Part shown: in pieces, positions 1 through 13,900 of the stretch
Numbering within the stretch: position 1 is the stretch's first letter
Layout of the letters: every line of letters begins with the position of its first letter
Assembly: GCA_012934845.2 (NCBI GenBank)
Contig: WNNJ02002391.1
Location: forward strand, 62,001 to 126,000
Direction: 5' to 3'
Length of the DNA stretch: 64,000 nucleotides
Source of the DNA: Pomphorhynchus laevis
Taxonomy: Eukaryota; Acanthocephala; Palaeacanthocephala; Echinorhynchida; Pomphorhynchidae
Notes under the pieces: generated by a model
Seen by the model: only the letters and a program-made list of their open reading frames with translations
Database searches by the model: none
Told to the model about the DNA's origin: nothing
Position numbers and translations under genes: made by a program

Positions 1-739
1 TCCTAACTGAAGAAGTCTTAATTTCCATCTTTATTTTAGCACATGTATTATTGATCAATCTTTTTACAAAATACTAAATTTTCATACAAATTCTTATTTT
101 AATAAGAAAGCATACAGTTTTTTTAACAATAGTTTGAAAATTAAACTGTTCCATTTATAGATTAATTTTTATTATATTAGATATACTTATAGATGAATTT
201 GAACTTTTTTAAATAATCCTTACAATATTGGTTCCCCATATAAATTGGCATAGCTGATAAGGAATATAAGAAATATACGTAAAATTTATCCTTATATTAA
301 CGGCATCATAAATACTAATAGTTCACAAAAATACGCCCGAAACAGAAAATTTGTTTTAAATTAAGGTAGTGTAAAGAAATACCTTATTATAATTTAAACG
401 ATTTTCTGTTATGTTACATATTATTAACACCTTTTTGTAATTGCAATATTTCATGTCAAAAATTAGTAAATGATATTCAATGACCCGCTTTGACTTATTA
501 ATAATCCTTAATTGTTACATGTTTGCATGTGGTATCATTTCTTTGCATCTTTATCTGAAAAATTATACGAAAGGTGAAAACGAAGCTGTTCATTCATTTA
601 CAAATAACTTCACCGGTTTAAACATTTGTAGAATAAAATCAAACGAATAGCTAGCTGGATGCAAGTAAACATTTTCTTAATAAAAAACAATAAATAAAGG
701 CTATATAAGAAGTTAGCAAAAAACATAGCTCGATGCTTA
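1..739. other. AT-rich noncoding DNA, no gene seen
   Basis: No open frame, RNA gene or clear repeat is recognisable. It precedes the first visible IARS1 exon by about 2 kb and could be intron or upstream intergenic DNA. Confidence 0.5.
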
Positions 740-1190
740 CCACAAGTAACCTCTTTTGTGTCCTCAGTGCGTGGTGTCAACTATACCCAGAGACTGACAT
801 TGTTGAATGTACACACTGTTGAACGTTCGCTGTCTGACGCCGACCTAGTGTATGTATGGCGGTCACTGTCTATACCTGGACATGTTTCGAAGTTTCTGTT
901 TACAATTCGTTCACCGGGTCGACTACGAGGCCACAGACTTATGATAAAGCGCAGGCTTCGTTCCAAACAAATTGTGTTACGATAAGCGATCAAATTGCTG
1001 ACTTGTGGAACAATCTTCATGCATCGACAATCGACAGCGGTTCCGTCCAGAAGTTCAAAGCAATTATTAAATCACGACAATGACAGTTTCACCTTTTTTC
1101 TTTCTTTTCTGTTTTTTTATGTTTTGAGCTATGTGATCCAGCCAATTTGAGCTTATGCTCCTGAGCTGTTTTAACAACAATAATAATGTA
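740..1190 (+). mobile_element. LINE 3'-end fragment (CR1/L2-like)
   Basis: Translated pieces in two frames (about 758-985 and 856-1083) match the C-terminal tail that follows the reverse transcriptase in CR1/L2-type LINEs. One piece has a RLRGH segment followed by basic residues. The other has LWNNL followed by VQKFKAI, like the family's W-N-x-L ... FK pattern. The 3' part ends in AAC/AAT triplets near 1175, a usual tail for this group. It is 5'-truncated and frameshifted, so it is a dead fragment. The local base composition is richer in GC than the surroundings, as for other LINE pieces here. Confidence 0.6.
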
Positions 1191-2914
1191 ATTATTGCAT
1201 CATTTAACATTTCCAGTCTTCAGCTATACATCAAATTAGTGGGATCAGGTGCACACTAACCACATTAATGCACTGCCTTCTGACAGAACCACTCAGGGTC
1301 TCTCACTCTTGAGGATCCAGCCGAGGCAGACGATGGTTAAAACTCATCGACATGGGAAGTTTTAGAAATCTTGGTCTCTGTTTTTTAGGGGTACGACCTC
1401 TTGAAATAAAGACTGATCTCGAGATTACCAAGATACACCAAAAGCGTACCTGAGCACTCCCTTTCAACGACAGACGCTGAACCCGTTTCTGAGCCCATCT
1501 AGTTCTCTTCAGGACACTTTTGAAGCTAATCAAGTTTGATGCAATTTATCATTTGCATGAAGTTTATTAGAAAACTCGTCTGAACGATTTATACAAATTT
1601 TTGTAATGCTTGGATTCTTCAAAACATATGACGATAAACGGTGAAAATATTTTGCTTTTGTTTTACGCAATAACGGAACAAAGTAATTTTACTATGAGAT
1701 TTTGAAAGGCAGAAATAACATGAAGCAGTTAAAGAATCTTCTTTAATTGTAGACCCTTCTAAAATCTACAGTCACAACAACCGGCAACTATTGATGGTAA
1801 AATATTTGTTGAATTTAGTGATGACATTGATATGATGCATATTCAAGTTTATTCATGTAGAGATGTTGTCTCGTTGTGTTTCCTCGAAATGACAAAGTTT
1901 GGAAAATCTCAATTTTAACGACATCGCATTCTTGATAAAATAACATTACTTTTAAGATAAAACTCTTTAATAGTTGAATTGAGCATAATATTTTTTAAGG
2001 CATAGGGCTTAAAAAGGATATATTAGTAAACCACCTTAGTCAAATAGTAAGATATTGATTATTTAATTATTTACCTATTTTTATTAACTATTGCTCTTTA
2101 CATTTACATTGTTTAAAATTAATCAACATTGAAAATGACACCGACAAATATTCTGCACATAATGATCTTGTTCTTATTTATTAATAATTTTATCTAAAAT
2201 ATTATTAAACGTGTTTTGAAAACACACGTTTTAAATGAAATATAAATGATTGCCTTTATAGACATTTTTAAATTACTTATAAATGTTAAATAAAATAATA
2301 TTTTATATATAATAATTATAAATTATTTAAAAACCAACACTTGATTTTAAATATTAAATTTTATTTTTATTTTTTAATTAAAAAATAATTTAATTTTTAA
2401 CTTTGTTTAAATATTTTAATTATCTAAATTACCTTTATTAAATTAATTAAATATAGTAATTTAAATAATTAAATTAATTAAATAAAATAATCGTGTTTTT
2501 ATAAAAGTGTTCAATTATTTAGAAAAATCTATTTTTAACATAAAATTTATTTTTAATTTTTTAAATCACAGTTGCTATTTGTTGGAATATAAGTATTCAG
2601 TTTAACCCGTGATAAGTGTTATTTTCCGCTATTTCTATGTACACTTTTGTCGGGATGTAGTCGTAACTGTATTTTGGGTTAAGATCTAACTTTTCTTAAA
2701 ATTTGATCAATTATTAATCGACAACCCGGTCATTTAATGTAATCAATATCTGAATTATGTCAACTTACTAATATATTCGAATCGAAAATTATTCTCATGG
2801 TACAGTTTAATCATTTATATCATGTTTATCTTTGTCAATTAAGATTGACAAATAAATTATTTACGATTAGTTTAACATTAAATTACCTCCGATTTGCCAG
2901 TTTTGTATTTTTAG
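1191..2914. other. noncoding DNA upstream of first visible IARS1 exon
   Basis: Mostly AT-rich DNA. About 1250-1530 is less AT-rich and carries a 76-codon open frame on the - strand that resembles nothing I know. The N-terminal IARS1 exon, expected upstream of 2915, was searched for here by eye and not found. Confidence 0.4.
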
Positions 2915-3071
2915 CTTTACCTTTTATGACGGCCCACCATTCGCTACTGGTCTTCCTCATTATGGCCACATACTTGCAGGCACAGTAAAAGATACTGTAA
3001 CACGATGGGCAATGCAAAGCGGATACCAGGTTAATCGGAGATTTGGATGGGATTGTCATGGCCTTCCTGTG
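2915..3071 (+). CDS. IARS1: IARS1 exon with HIGH motif
   Basis: Encodes [17 protein letters not shown] and ends at CHGLPV. Acceptor ..TTTTTAG at 2914 and donor GTAAGC at 3072. The exon begins with the last base of a split codon. PHYGH is the ATP-binding HIGH signature. Confidence 0.93.
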
Positions 3072-6000
3072 GTAAGCTTTCCGACCAATTTCTCAATATT
3101 ATTTTGCAACAAATTATTTCCTTACAAGTCGTTTTAACACAATCATTTTTTACAAGTCAATTTATGTTGCGGGCTAACTAATCTTTATAGCAACTATGTC
3201 AATCGTCTTCATGTGCAAAATTTTAAAACCGTTTCTGTTGTTTGCTCATTTGCCACAAACATAAATCTTTCTAAGCTGTTAAATATTTGTTATATATATT
3301 AAGAAAAAAATATTTGATTTTTATTTCCCTCACAATTAATTAATCGTTACTCAATTAATTACTCAATTAATTGAATAATTTTTAGATTAATTAGATGCTC
3401 TTACTTTGTGCCGAGTAATTTAAAAATTGCGAATTAATATGGAAACTACTTTTGTCAATATAGTTGTCCTTTTACTGCAAATATCTCATATCCGATCGTT
3501 TGAATATTTTTGTTAAAGAATCTTCTATCATCATTCCATGGAAATGCGCTTACGTGACATATAAAGAGAGCGAGTTAAATCTGAAGGAACGAAATATTTG
3601 CTGTCATGAATACGATTTGATTTCGTTTTGCCATTTTTTCGAGAAATTATTATTTCTAATTTATATATTCAAATATCAACTATATGCAATTTAAAATGAT
3701 ATAATTTCGCAAATATTGCAGATTTGGACAGTTTAGTTAGAACAACATGGTTTGCTAATTTATTGGTTGATAATAATCGCCTTAGAACTATAAAATTTGT
3801 TATCTTGTCGATAATGATCGCATTGGAACTATAAAATTTCAACATGAAAAATTGTTCATTTAACAAATCCTTTTATTTTCTTCGTTTCTTTAGATTTCCG
3901 ATTTAGTTTTCTTATATAACAATTTTATACCGAATTATAGTATAGAGATATATTATAATAATATATTAAATATTTTAATATTTATAATATATTATAAATA
4001 TAATAAATATAATGTTTATAATATTTTATAATATTTTAATATTATTTTTAATAATATGAAAAATATTATATTATAATATTTTTTAAAATGTTTAAATTTT
4101 AAATTCAAAAATTGAACATAAAGTGGTATATTTTTATTTTAAAATTATATTAAAACTAAAACTAGAGTACGTCAAGGTTTAATTAAATAATTGAAATTTA
4201 GGAAATTATTGGAAATTATTATTAATAATTTATATTATTAATACTTTATTATTAACAAGATTCTAATATTGGTTTTGTGTTACGTCATCTAGCCTTACAT
4301 TTTATTAAATTTTGATTATTTCAAGATTTGATTAAAGTATATTTTCTTAAAGATATATGTTTCATTCTACATAATGTGTGTTATATCAATCTATATAAAG
4401 AAATTTCTGTAACTAGTTATATAACGTTGACTAGCTTTAACTAATCAAAGTAACTAGATCGATATTAACTTGTCAAAATTGAAGTTTAACTTCAGTTAGT
4501 TAAAATTGAAGTTAAATTAGTCAAATTTTTAAATTAGTCAAATTTTTAGCCTAAACGATTTGATTTGTGATATTTTAGATTTTATTCTTAAATGCATAAT
4601 ATTATTTGTGAATAAAATGATTTATTTTATTAATAAGTCATTAATAGATGAATATGGGCTGAAAACTGATATCATAGCAGGTTCCACTGATGAAATATAT
4701 TCTATAATCGGATACATCGTATTTTATTAGTCAATTTGTAAAAATTGATTGTTTTAATTATAAATTTCAACTTTATAAGTATAAATTATATAAAAGTTTA
4801 TAGAATTTTTTATTTATTATTTGTAATTATATATCGTTTTTTTAATTTATATATCGTATAAAATACGTAGATTCGGTTAGATAATCTCATTTGTCGATTT
4901 TGTATTTGACTTTAATTTTAAATTTAAATTTTAAATTTTAATTTGATATAAATATAAATTGTATAAAATCTTATATAATTATTTATTATTTTCTCTATTT
5001 GTATAAAATACGTAGACTCAGTTAGCTGATCTTATTTGTTCGACTGACAAGTTATTATTGGCCTGTATACTGTTTTCCCGCTATAAGCTCTGCCAGAAAT
5101 ACTGAATCTATATATTGATAAGGCATTATTATATTCTGCTTATTTTCAATCAACTTTGATAATTTTTTTCTTTTTCTGATGAAGTAGAATTATAAATCAA
5201 CAAAATATTATTAAGTTATTAAATTTACAATTTATAAATTCTACAATTTTGTAGAATATAATGCTTTTGTTATTAGGATCATAAATTTCAAACAATCCTC
5301 AAAAATGCCATCAACTACTGTACATTACAATATAAGTTTGTTCAGTATATATTGATCAGTTTATAACTAAAGTAAATAATATTTATATTATTTGCAATTA
5401 TTCTTATATCGAATTTATTAATTAATTGATGTATTATACTATCATATCGACTATCAAAAATTTATTGAAGTGCCTTCGTGTGTGTTCTTTTGTGTTCTTC
5501 AAGAAGCTGGAAAAGTGTGAATTACAATATTAAATAAATGAGTTACATACCGTTTTTTTGTAATTTTATAACGATGATTTTACTACATGCCTATCGATGA
5601 TATGGATGAATTTTATTAAATTTAAATAATTTTTGATTTTAGACAAAAATTTATAAATATTTAAATTATCTAATAAAATATTAATTACTTATTTTTACAA
5701 ATACTCATCTGCAACAGCAGATGTCTCCAGTGTAAGCATACATCAAGCAAAATGAGAATGTATCAAAGTGTGTCCTTCTTCAGTTATAAAAGATTTCAAT
5801 TTTTATGATATATTTTAATATCCATTGAACGTTTATTTTGTGTTACAATTAATTAATTGATATTGTAATTCAAGAATGTAACGACTTTTAATTCGAAACT
5901 GTGGTCTGTAACCATATAACGATATGATTACATAGTTAGATATTGGCTTTGAAGAGTAATCTAGCTAGAAAATATAGCATGCTGGTAAATTTAAATGTCA

Positions 6001-9000
6001 TTTTGGATAATTTCATTCATGACAATACGAACTAATAAGGTATTTTTCATTGACCCCGCTGCTATGTTGTGTCGAGGAATAGGGGATGATTGCTGATAAC
6101 ATTAAGTTCCTTCTTATGACTCGTTTTTTTATTCATTAAAGTTGACTTTTATTTTTGTCGTTATATAAATATAACTTGCATATAATCTTATATAATTATT
6201 TATTATTTATAATTATTTATCTATATTTTTATTTATATTTCGTATAAAATAAGTAGACTTAGTTATCTGATTTGTTGTATACACGCATCAATCCATTTAT
6301 AACAAGAAATAACCTTTTTGAGGACTGATTAAAATGTAAAGTCATAAAAATAACAAAACCTGTATTTTGATGATGATCTCATTTGTCGATTTTGTAAATG
6401 TCACTGTTCTTCTTTACTGCATGTTTTTCATTGTAATGTTATTTCTAAAATGTCTCTCACGCAAATTGATCAACTCCATCACATTTTGTGATGGCTTTGA
6501 TCAACAAATGTCTCTCGAACACATTTAGTAGGGTTTTTACCATATACGTCATCGCTACAGCGTGTTCGGTGTTTACAGAAGCTCATTGATATAGAGCCGT
6601 GCTTGTTACTATTAAATTGAGGCCAAGTTTCGACTAGTAGCACATATGCCTGTTGAATAGTATTTAAACCATTTTAATTTATAAATGTTATTTTAAAACT
6701 TACTGGGTTATGAATGGATAACAAATAATGTATAAGATAATATTATAATAATATAAGATAATATTAATTATATTAAATAAGATAATATTTTACAAAATTA
6801 CAATACCGTAGAGGAAATGCAGATTTTTTAGCCTTGATTCATAACAAGTGTAATGAGGAACATGCCTGAATCTTAAAAAAAGATCTTTTATAACGATCTC
6901 TTCCCTCTCCTAGAGGTTTCTATTTTTAGAATTTACAAATATTTTAATTCAGCAATGCGATATGACTTTTGGGGATCGTTTAAAATCTAAAGCAAATCGG
7001 TTTTGTATTTTCATCCTTCATTTTTAGGAACATGAAGTAGATAAAATTTTAAAAATCCAAAGTCCTAAGGATATCGAAGAAAAGTATGGCATCGCAGAAT
7101 ACAATCGAATATGTAAAGAAACTGCAATGAGATACACTGCAGCATGGAAGGTAATTACTTATGGATATGAGTTTCTTTTTCACGAACATATTTTCACGAG
7201 AATTAAAATGGCTTAATTACTTTTTGTTCCTTAAAAAATTAACGAATTATATCAAATCAAGGTGTTACTGACATTCTACTCACCAATTTTTTACAGCTCA
7301 GATGCATAAGTAGGATAAAAATCTAATTATTTGTTCATCTTATTATTTGATCATACTTGCAATGTTAATGTGTAGTGATCAAATGATGTTTTACAAATTT
7401 TACTAAAATTGTGTTGATTTTTTCAAATATTAGGCTGCTGATTGTTGCGTAATTATTAGTCATTGGTTGTTCTCAGATGTATTATCCTCAGATTTTTGAG
7501 CTCACAATTTGTTGCAGCCACAATGTCTAAAGGTGCTTGAATTTTAATAAAAACGAGTCTTGATGCTGTTTGATTATATAGAATTATAGTTAGAAGATAT
7601 CGAATTCGATCCGTACAGCAAAGTCAAGATGTTAAGCTCTTAAATTCATTGACAATTAAAAACATTTATGGAAATGACAAATAAAATTTCCCCTTTGTTC
7701 TGATCCAGCTCCAATAATTCTTTATCAGTAATGGATCATTATTAAGTATTTACAAATTTGAATTTGTAAAATTTTTGTAAAATTCAAAAAAATTGAATTT
7801 GTATTAAATTGAATTAGAACAGACAAAAGGAATAAATTTTCAAAATATAAATACATACGATTTTAGTACGCTTTTTACAAATCTAGATTTAGTAGATATT
7901 AAAGAAACGTTAGTAAAATTAATTAATCTTATATTCGGAAAAAGATATACATATATATGTTATAATAATTATCAGTTTATTTTATCATAACAATTTATCA
8001 CTATTTAAATAAAATTGTGTTTTTAAAATTAAATACGATTTTTGATAGTTAACTCTGATAGTTAACTATGAATTATTGAAATTAAAAATAATAATTATGA
8101 ACGGATATGTTAGTTTCAGCCCCGCTTCTAAAAACTAAAACATTATTGAGTGGAATGCACTAACAATCGTTTCTCTGATGTGATAATATCTTTAATAATT
8201 TAATTTAATTTTCAGAATATAAATATGTACGATTTTAGTACACATTATACAAATCTAGATTTAGTAGATAGTAAAGAAGCGTAAGTAAAATTAATTAATC
8301 TTATATTCGGAAAAAGATATGCATATATATGTTATAATAATTATAACGCCTATCTAACAAAAATTAAACCATCAAATAAATATAAATATATGGGTAAAAT
8401 TGAATGCATACAACAACGACGAAAAATCCACAGATTTCTCCGAATTATTTACTTGATATATATTTGACATATTGCACATGCTCAAATGCCAATTGAGCAT
8501 GGTTAATTGGTTAATTTTTTGATTCTTCACTTAAATTGATGAAAGGTTGATCACAGAAATCAACCATCACAGAAGATTAATGGATATTATCCGTTATGAT
8601 TTATGCTCAAATTTCTTTGTGATCTTTGTTAATTATTTTTGCTCTATATATTTGGAAAAATCTATGCACCGTTTTCTCGATTTAACGTGTTCAAATTATA
8701 ATTTTCCTAAAAACTATAATAAAATTGTGTAGGAACAAGTAACACGAATGGGTCGATGGATCGAGTTTGACGACGACTACAAAACGCTATATCCATGGTA
8801 TATGGAGTCAGTTTGGTGGGTTTTCAAGGAAATGTTTAATAAAGGACTTGTTTACCGAGGAGTGAAAGTTAGTATTTGTTTTACTATCAACTACATACAA
8901 AGAATATTTTAAGTGTGCTAGAAATTATGACTGGAATTATTATTTATTAATTATTAATAATTGACTTAATCAAATAGCGAATATTCAGTTTAATGCATTT

Positions 9001-10966
9001 TACCCCCTTTAATTAAATTAACTCTATTTGTTTTTTTAATCTGTAAACTTAACTCAAGTTAACTTAACTTAAGTTATAGTAAATTAACTATAATCTTCTA
9101 CTCGGTACATTATTTATTCATTTTTAAATTAATTTTTTCATTAATAAATGAATAAATATGTATATTTTGATTCATTTAAATTTATTTATTTTATCTTGTA
9201 TCTTATTAATCTTGTAATGCGTTATTATTTTATTAAATACATTCCACAATTACTGAAGTTTATAGTAAATTAACTATAATCTTCTACTCGGTACATTATT
9301 TATTCATTTTTAAATTAATTTTTTCATTAATAAATGAATAAATATGTATATTTTGATTCATTTAAATTTATTTATTTTATCTTGTATCTTATTAATCTTG
9401 TAATGCGTTATTATTTTATTAAATACATTCCACAATTACTGAAGTTTAATCTAATTTAATTTTAATATTAATTTTAAATTTTTTATACCTTTTAATTAAC
9501 CAATTTAATCAAAAATTGATTTCAAAAACAAAATTATGAAAAGGGTGCTATAGTAATTTTTGAACTTAGATTTTATTAAGTTAGTTACTATTATTTTTTT
9601 TGAAAATTAAGTTCTTTCATAAAAGTTGATTTTTTATCAATCCAATATTTCCCAAAATGTAATCAATATATAATATATTTAAAAATATAAGACGCATTAT
9701 ATTATAATATGATATACATTATTTTTTATATATACAATATAAAACCGTGTTATATTTTTAATGTAGGGTATGATAAGACATTAAACACCGAATGATTTAA
9801 TACTGATTTCCTGTCTATTTTATTAATCTTTACATATCATGGCAACAAGTAAAATTTAATTATTTTAACTATTTTATGTAACGTAGCAGTTTCTCCTGGT
9901 GACCTTTAATCTTATTTCTAAAGAATTTGTTATATTTCGTTGTTAAATGAATTATGCATCAATGAATTATGATTTCGTTTTAATTAAATTTCGTTATTTA
10001 ATGAATTATCCATTAATGCTAATGAAAGATATATTTCTGTTAAATTAAAGTAAGTCATCTTTCTGATAAGAATTGATATTTGTTTTTATATTTCAATGTT
10101 CATATTTTTATACCTTTCGATGTTTGTATATAAAAAATTTAATGCATGTTCGCGTGTGAACATAGTGGACTTAATCTCGGTTCATGGCGTTCTCGAAATA
10201 ACAAATATTTCTTATTTATAACTAAAAACGCAAGTATGTATTTATATAAACATATATATAAATATATATGTTTATATAAATATGTTTATGAATGTGTTTA
10301 TGAAATATATAAATATATATATATATATGTTTATATATGTTTATATTAACATATATATTCATATATGTGTTTATATAAACATATATATGTGTTTATATAA
10401 ACACATACAAATTTTCGACTATTGCAATAGTTTAAAATTCGTGAACAATAATTTTCTTTTTTTATTCCTCTCGATGTTTAAACGTCCTGAACAATTTAAG
10501 AGCATATCGAACGTATCATTAAACCAAATGTATAATAACTTGGTGTGTTAACTTGGTACCTGGTGTAGCTATGAATAATTCAAATATGAAAGCATCCTAT
10601 TGTGCGTTAGGATCCGAGGAGCAATTTAATTATTAACACATATTGTGACCACTGACTGGGATTCATATTAATTAGATACAGCTATATATCAGTTAACAAT
10701 TTGTTTTAACCCGTCACTTTGGCAATGCAAACAATTAAATATTATTTATTCAAAACGTTTCGCCCTGTTGTGCTTTTTCAATCTTAAATACATAACATGC
10801 ACAGTTTACAATAAAGTTTGAATTTGTGTTCGAAATATTACGGCGCTCACAACTAAAAGTAAAAATGCAATGGATAGAGCAATTATTCATCAAGGAATGT
10901 ATGTATTTTTGTAATAGTTAGCCAGGAATGTGCAGAACAATGCTAAACAAGTACATCTACAACAAC

Positions 10967-10997
<31 letters not shown>

Positions 10998-13900
10998 TCA
11001 TATATATACATTAAATATATTCATATTGATATTTACCTTGTTAAATTTCAATGATTATAATTTTTTATACTTATTATAATTTTTTAAATTAATTTGAATA
11101 AAACCAATACAAATTTTAACTTTTAAATAAATAGAATAAATTATAAATTATAAATATTAAATAATCATATAAAATTTAATTTTATTATTTATATTTAAAT
11201 AGAGTTAAAATTTAAAACTAATATCGTTACATATTATTGCAATTCTTAAAATTTATTTTTTATATTAATATGGTATGCATGAATGCTCATGCAAAAATTT
11301 GTTTCTTGTATATTTATTTTCATTATAAAAATATTATTATCCAAGTATTTATTTACTTAATTTTATGTTCATATCAAGATATATACCTTCTTTATCATCA
11401 ATATTTGTTTTATTAAGAATGAGGCTACCTGAATAAATTTGTTCGCTTATTGAACGAAAATTATTAGAGTTAAATACATATAGCATCAATATATCGAAAC
11501 ATATATTTCATATTTCTATATAATTTTGATTTATTTTTTACACAGTTATACCTTCTTTAATATTGGTTTTATTTTAATATTTATATTTGTTTTACAATAT
11601 TTCTTGAAGTGTGTTTTAATTAGGTATTTTATTCATATAAACAGAAATGGGTTTTAATGTACATTTAAAAGCACCACATATGAACCTATGGTATTATACA
11701 TTATGCATGAATGCTCATGCAAAAATATGTTTCTTGTAAATTTAAATATGCCATCTTTACGATATAAATTAATAGTAGTTTTAGTTAATGTTCATATCTA
11801 GATATACACCTTTATCATTAATATTGGTTTTGTTAGGAATAAGGCTTTCTTAATAAATTTGTTTACTTATTACAATTTGTTCGCTCAAAATAGATATAAG
11901 ATTAGAATATTTATAAGATTACAAAGAGATTGATAAATAAATAGAATTTAAATTTTATATGTTATATATTTTGTTTAACATTTTATTCATTTTGACAAAT
12001 TAACAAAATATAAATTTAGCTGAACAATCACTTATACGTAATCTTATAAATATCTTGAATTATTGAATATGCAAATAAATGATATTATATCTAGACAATA
12101 TTGTACAGATACAAGACTGTATATACAGTATATATCATATTTAGATGTGACATGTACAATATTTACAATAAATAATTATTAGAGCTGAATCAAAAGAAAG
12201 ACGAAATTATTTTTGATATTTAGCTAACTAAAGTTAGCATCCTCAGAAAATTACTGTGTAAATTACATTATTATATAATTTTCTAAAGATGCTAACTTTA
12301 GTTAGCGGAATATCAAAAATAATTTCTTCTTTCATTCGATTCAGCTCTAATAATTATTTATCAATAATGGATCAGCATCAACTATTTAAAATAGCAATGA
12401 ATGCTTACGTTTGATGCTTTTAGAAAATTAAAGAAAATAAGGTTACCTTAAACATGCCATATTTTTGATAATAGTTAACAATTATTAATAGAGGATATAC
12501 CATGTAAGGCTTCCTAATCTCAAAATTAGATAATTATTAATCTCAAAATTAGATACAAGATTCAATAACAAAATTGTCAGGTTTCCAAAAAAGCATCTAT
12601 CATCTATTTGAATATAAGCACGCAAGGCGATATATTTTAATAAAGTGAAAACTATCTACATGCGCATCTTAGAAATAATCTGATCGTATCTCAGTCCATA
12701 TTCCATTGCATACCGAGGGCTGCTTTTCTCAGGAGCTGCTCGAAGTATTCGCCGATACCTTTCGCAGTCGACATCATGGCAGGAATGGACATATCATCTT
12801 CTATTCTGTTAATGCGTTCAGCGTATTTTGCGCATTTTCAATTAGAGTGATAGGAGAATGCTGAGCTGGCATTCGATGACATAGTATTCTGTAATAATAA
12901 CAGGTTGAACAAAAATTAATCTTCAGCTCTGTTAAATATGTGACAGAGAAATAAACGAATTAGAATATGGTTATCTGAATTCTCCCGCAATGCTACAACA
13001 CAATGGGCTCTACCAAATTTAAAAAAGTAGAACTTTGGTAGTTATTAGAAAGTCAATTTACGGTTACCATGATTGTCTTTGTGTAAATAAATGTGTAAAT
13101 CTGGGAATAAAACGGCAAAATGCTTGTTACACATCTTTCAGTGCCCAGTATAAAGAGACAGGAGTTTACGTTTGATTGACTTAATCGAAACTTAAATTTT
13201 ATTTTTTCTTTATTTGGAAGATTTCGACAAATTTCCAAAAGAAAATTCTTTTGAAGAATTTTTTATAATATTTTCAATATTACATATTTTAACGTTTTAA
13301 TATTTTTTATAACAAGCATTGTTCAAAATGCTTGTTATCTTATCCCCCAGGAACTTCACATACCTTACTTTGTAAATTACGGTTTTTATATCAGTTGTAG
13401 TTAATACTTAATCTCCAAATACTAAAAGGCGGAAGTGAGGAAATAAAATGATCTCAGATTAAGAATTAAATTATATGAATAGATATGTTCACATATTTTA
13501 TATTAATTTTAGTCAATATTAATAATTTAATAAATACTTATATTTTATATAAAAATATAAACCTACTTCGTTTTTTTATAATAAATACGATAGTACCACG
13601 ATATTTATATTTATAGTTTATTGTTTTACTTAAATGCATTTTAGGTAATGCCATATTCAACTGGTTGTGCAACACCTCTTTCCAACTTTGAGGCAAATCA
13701 GAATTATAAGTTAACTCAAGATCCATCAGTATTTGTTGCTTTTCCATTAAAATCGAAAGACGCAAGTCTGGTTGCCTGGACTACAACGCCATGGACTTTA
13801 CCTTCAAATTTGGCACTTTGTGTTCATCCAGATAAAATGTACTGCCAAATACAGCATAACCGGAGTGGTCGTAATTTCATAGTTCTCGAATCACGTGTTA

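Noticed and set aside
1303-1533. 76-codon - strand frame
   Set aside because: No recognisable motif, no splice or promoter context. Left as unknown noncoding DNA.
10146-10551. Two open frames of 67 and 89 codons
   Set aside because: They lie in TA-rich repeats and translate into I/Y/K runs, so they are low-complexity artefacts.
13538-13765. 75-codon frame on the - strand
   Set aside because: It is the antisense shadow of the IARS1 exon at 13645-13955.
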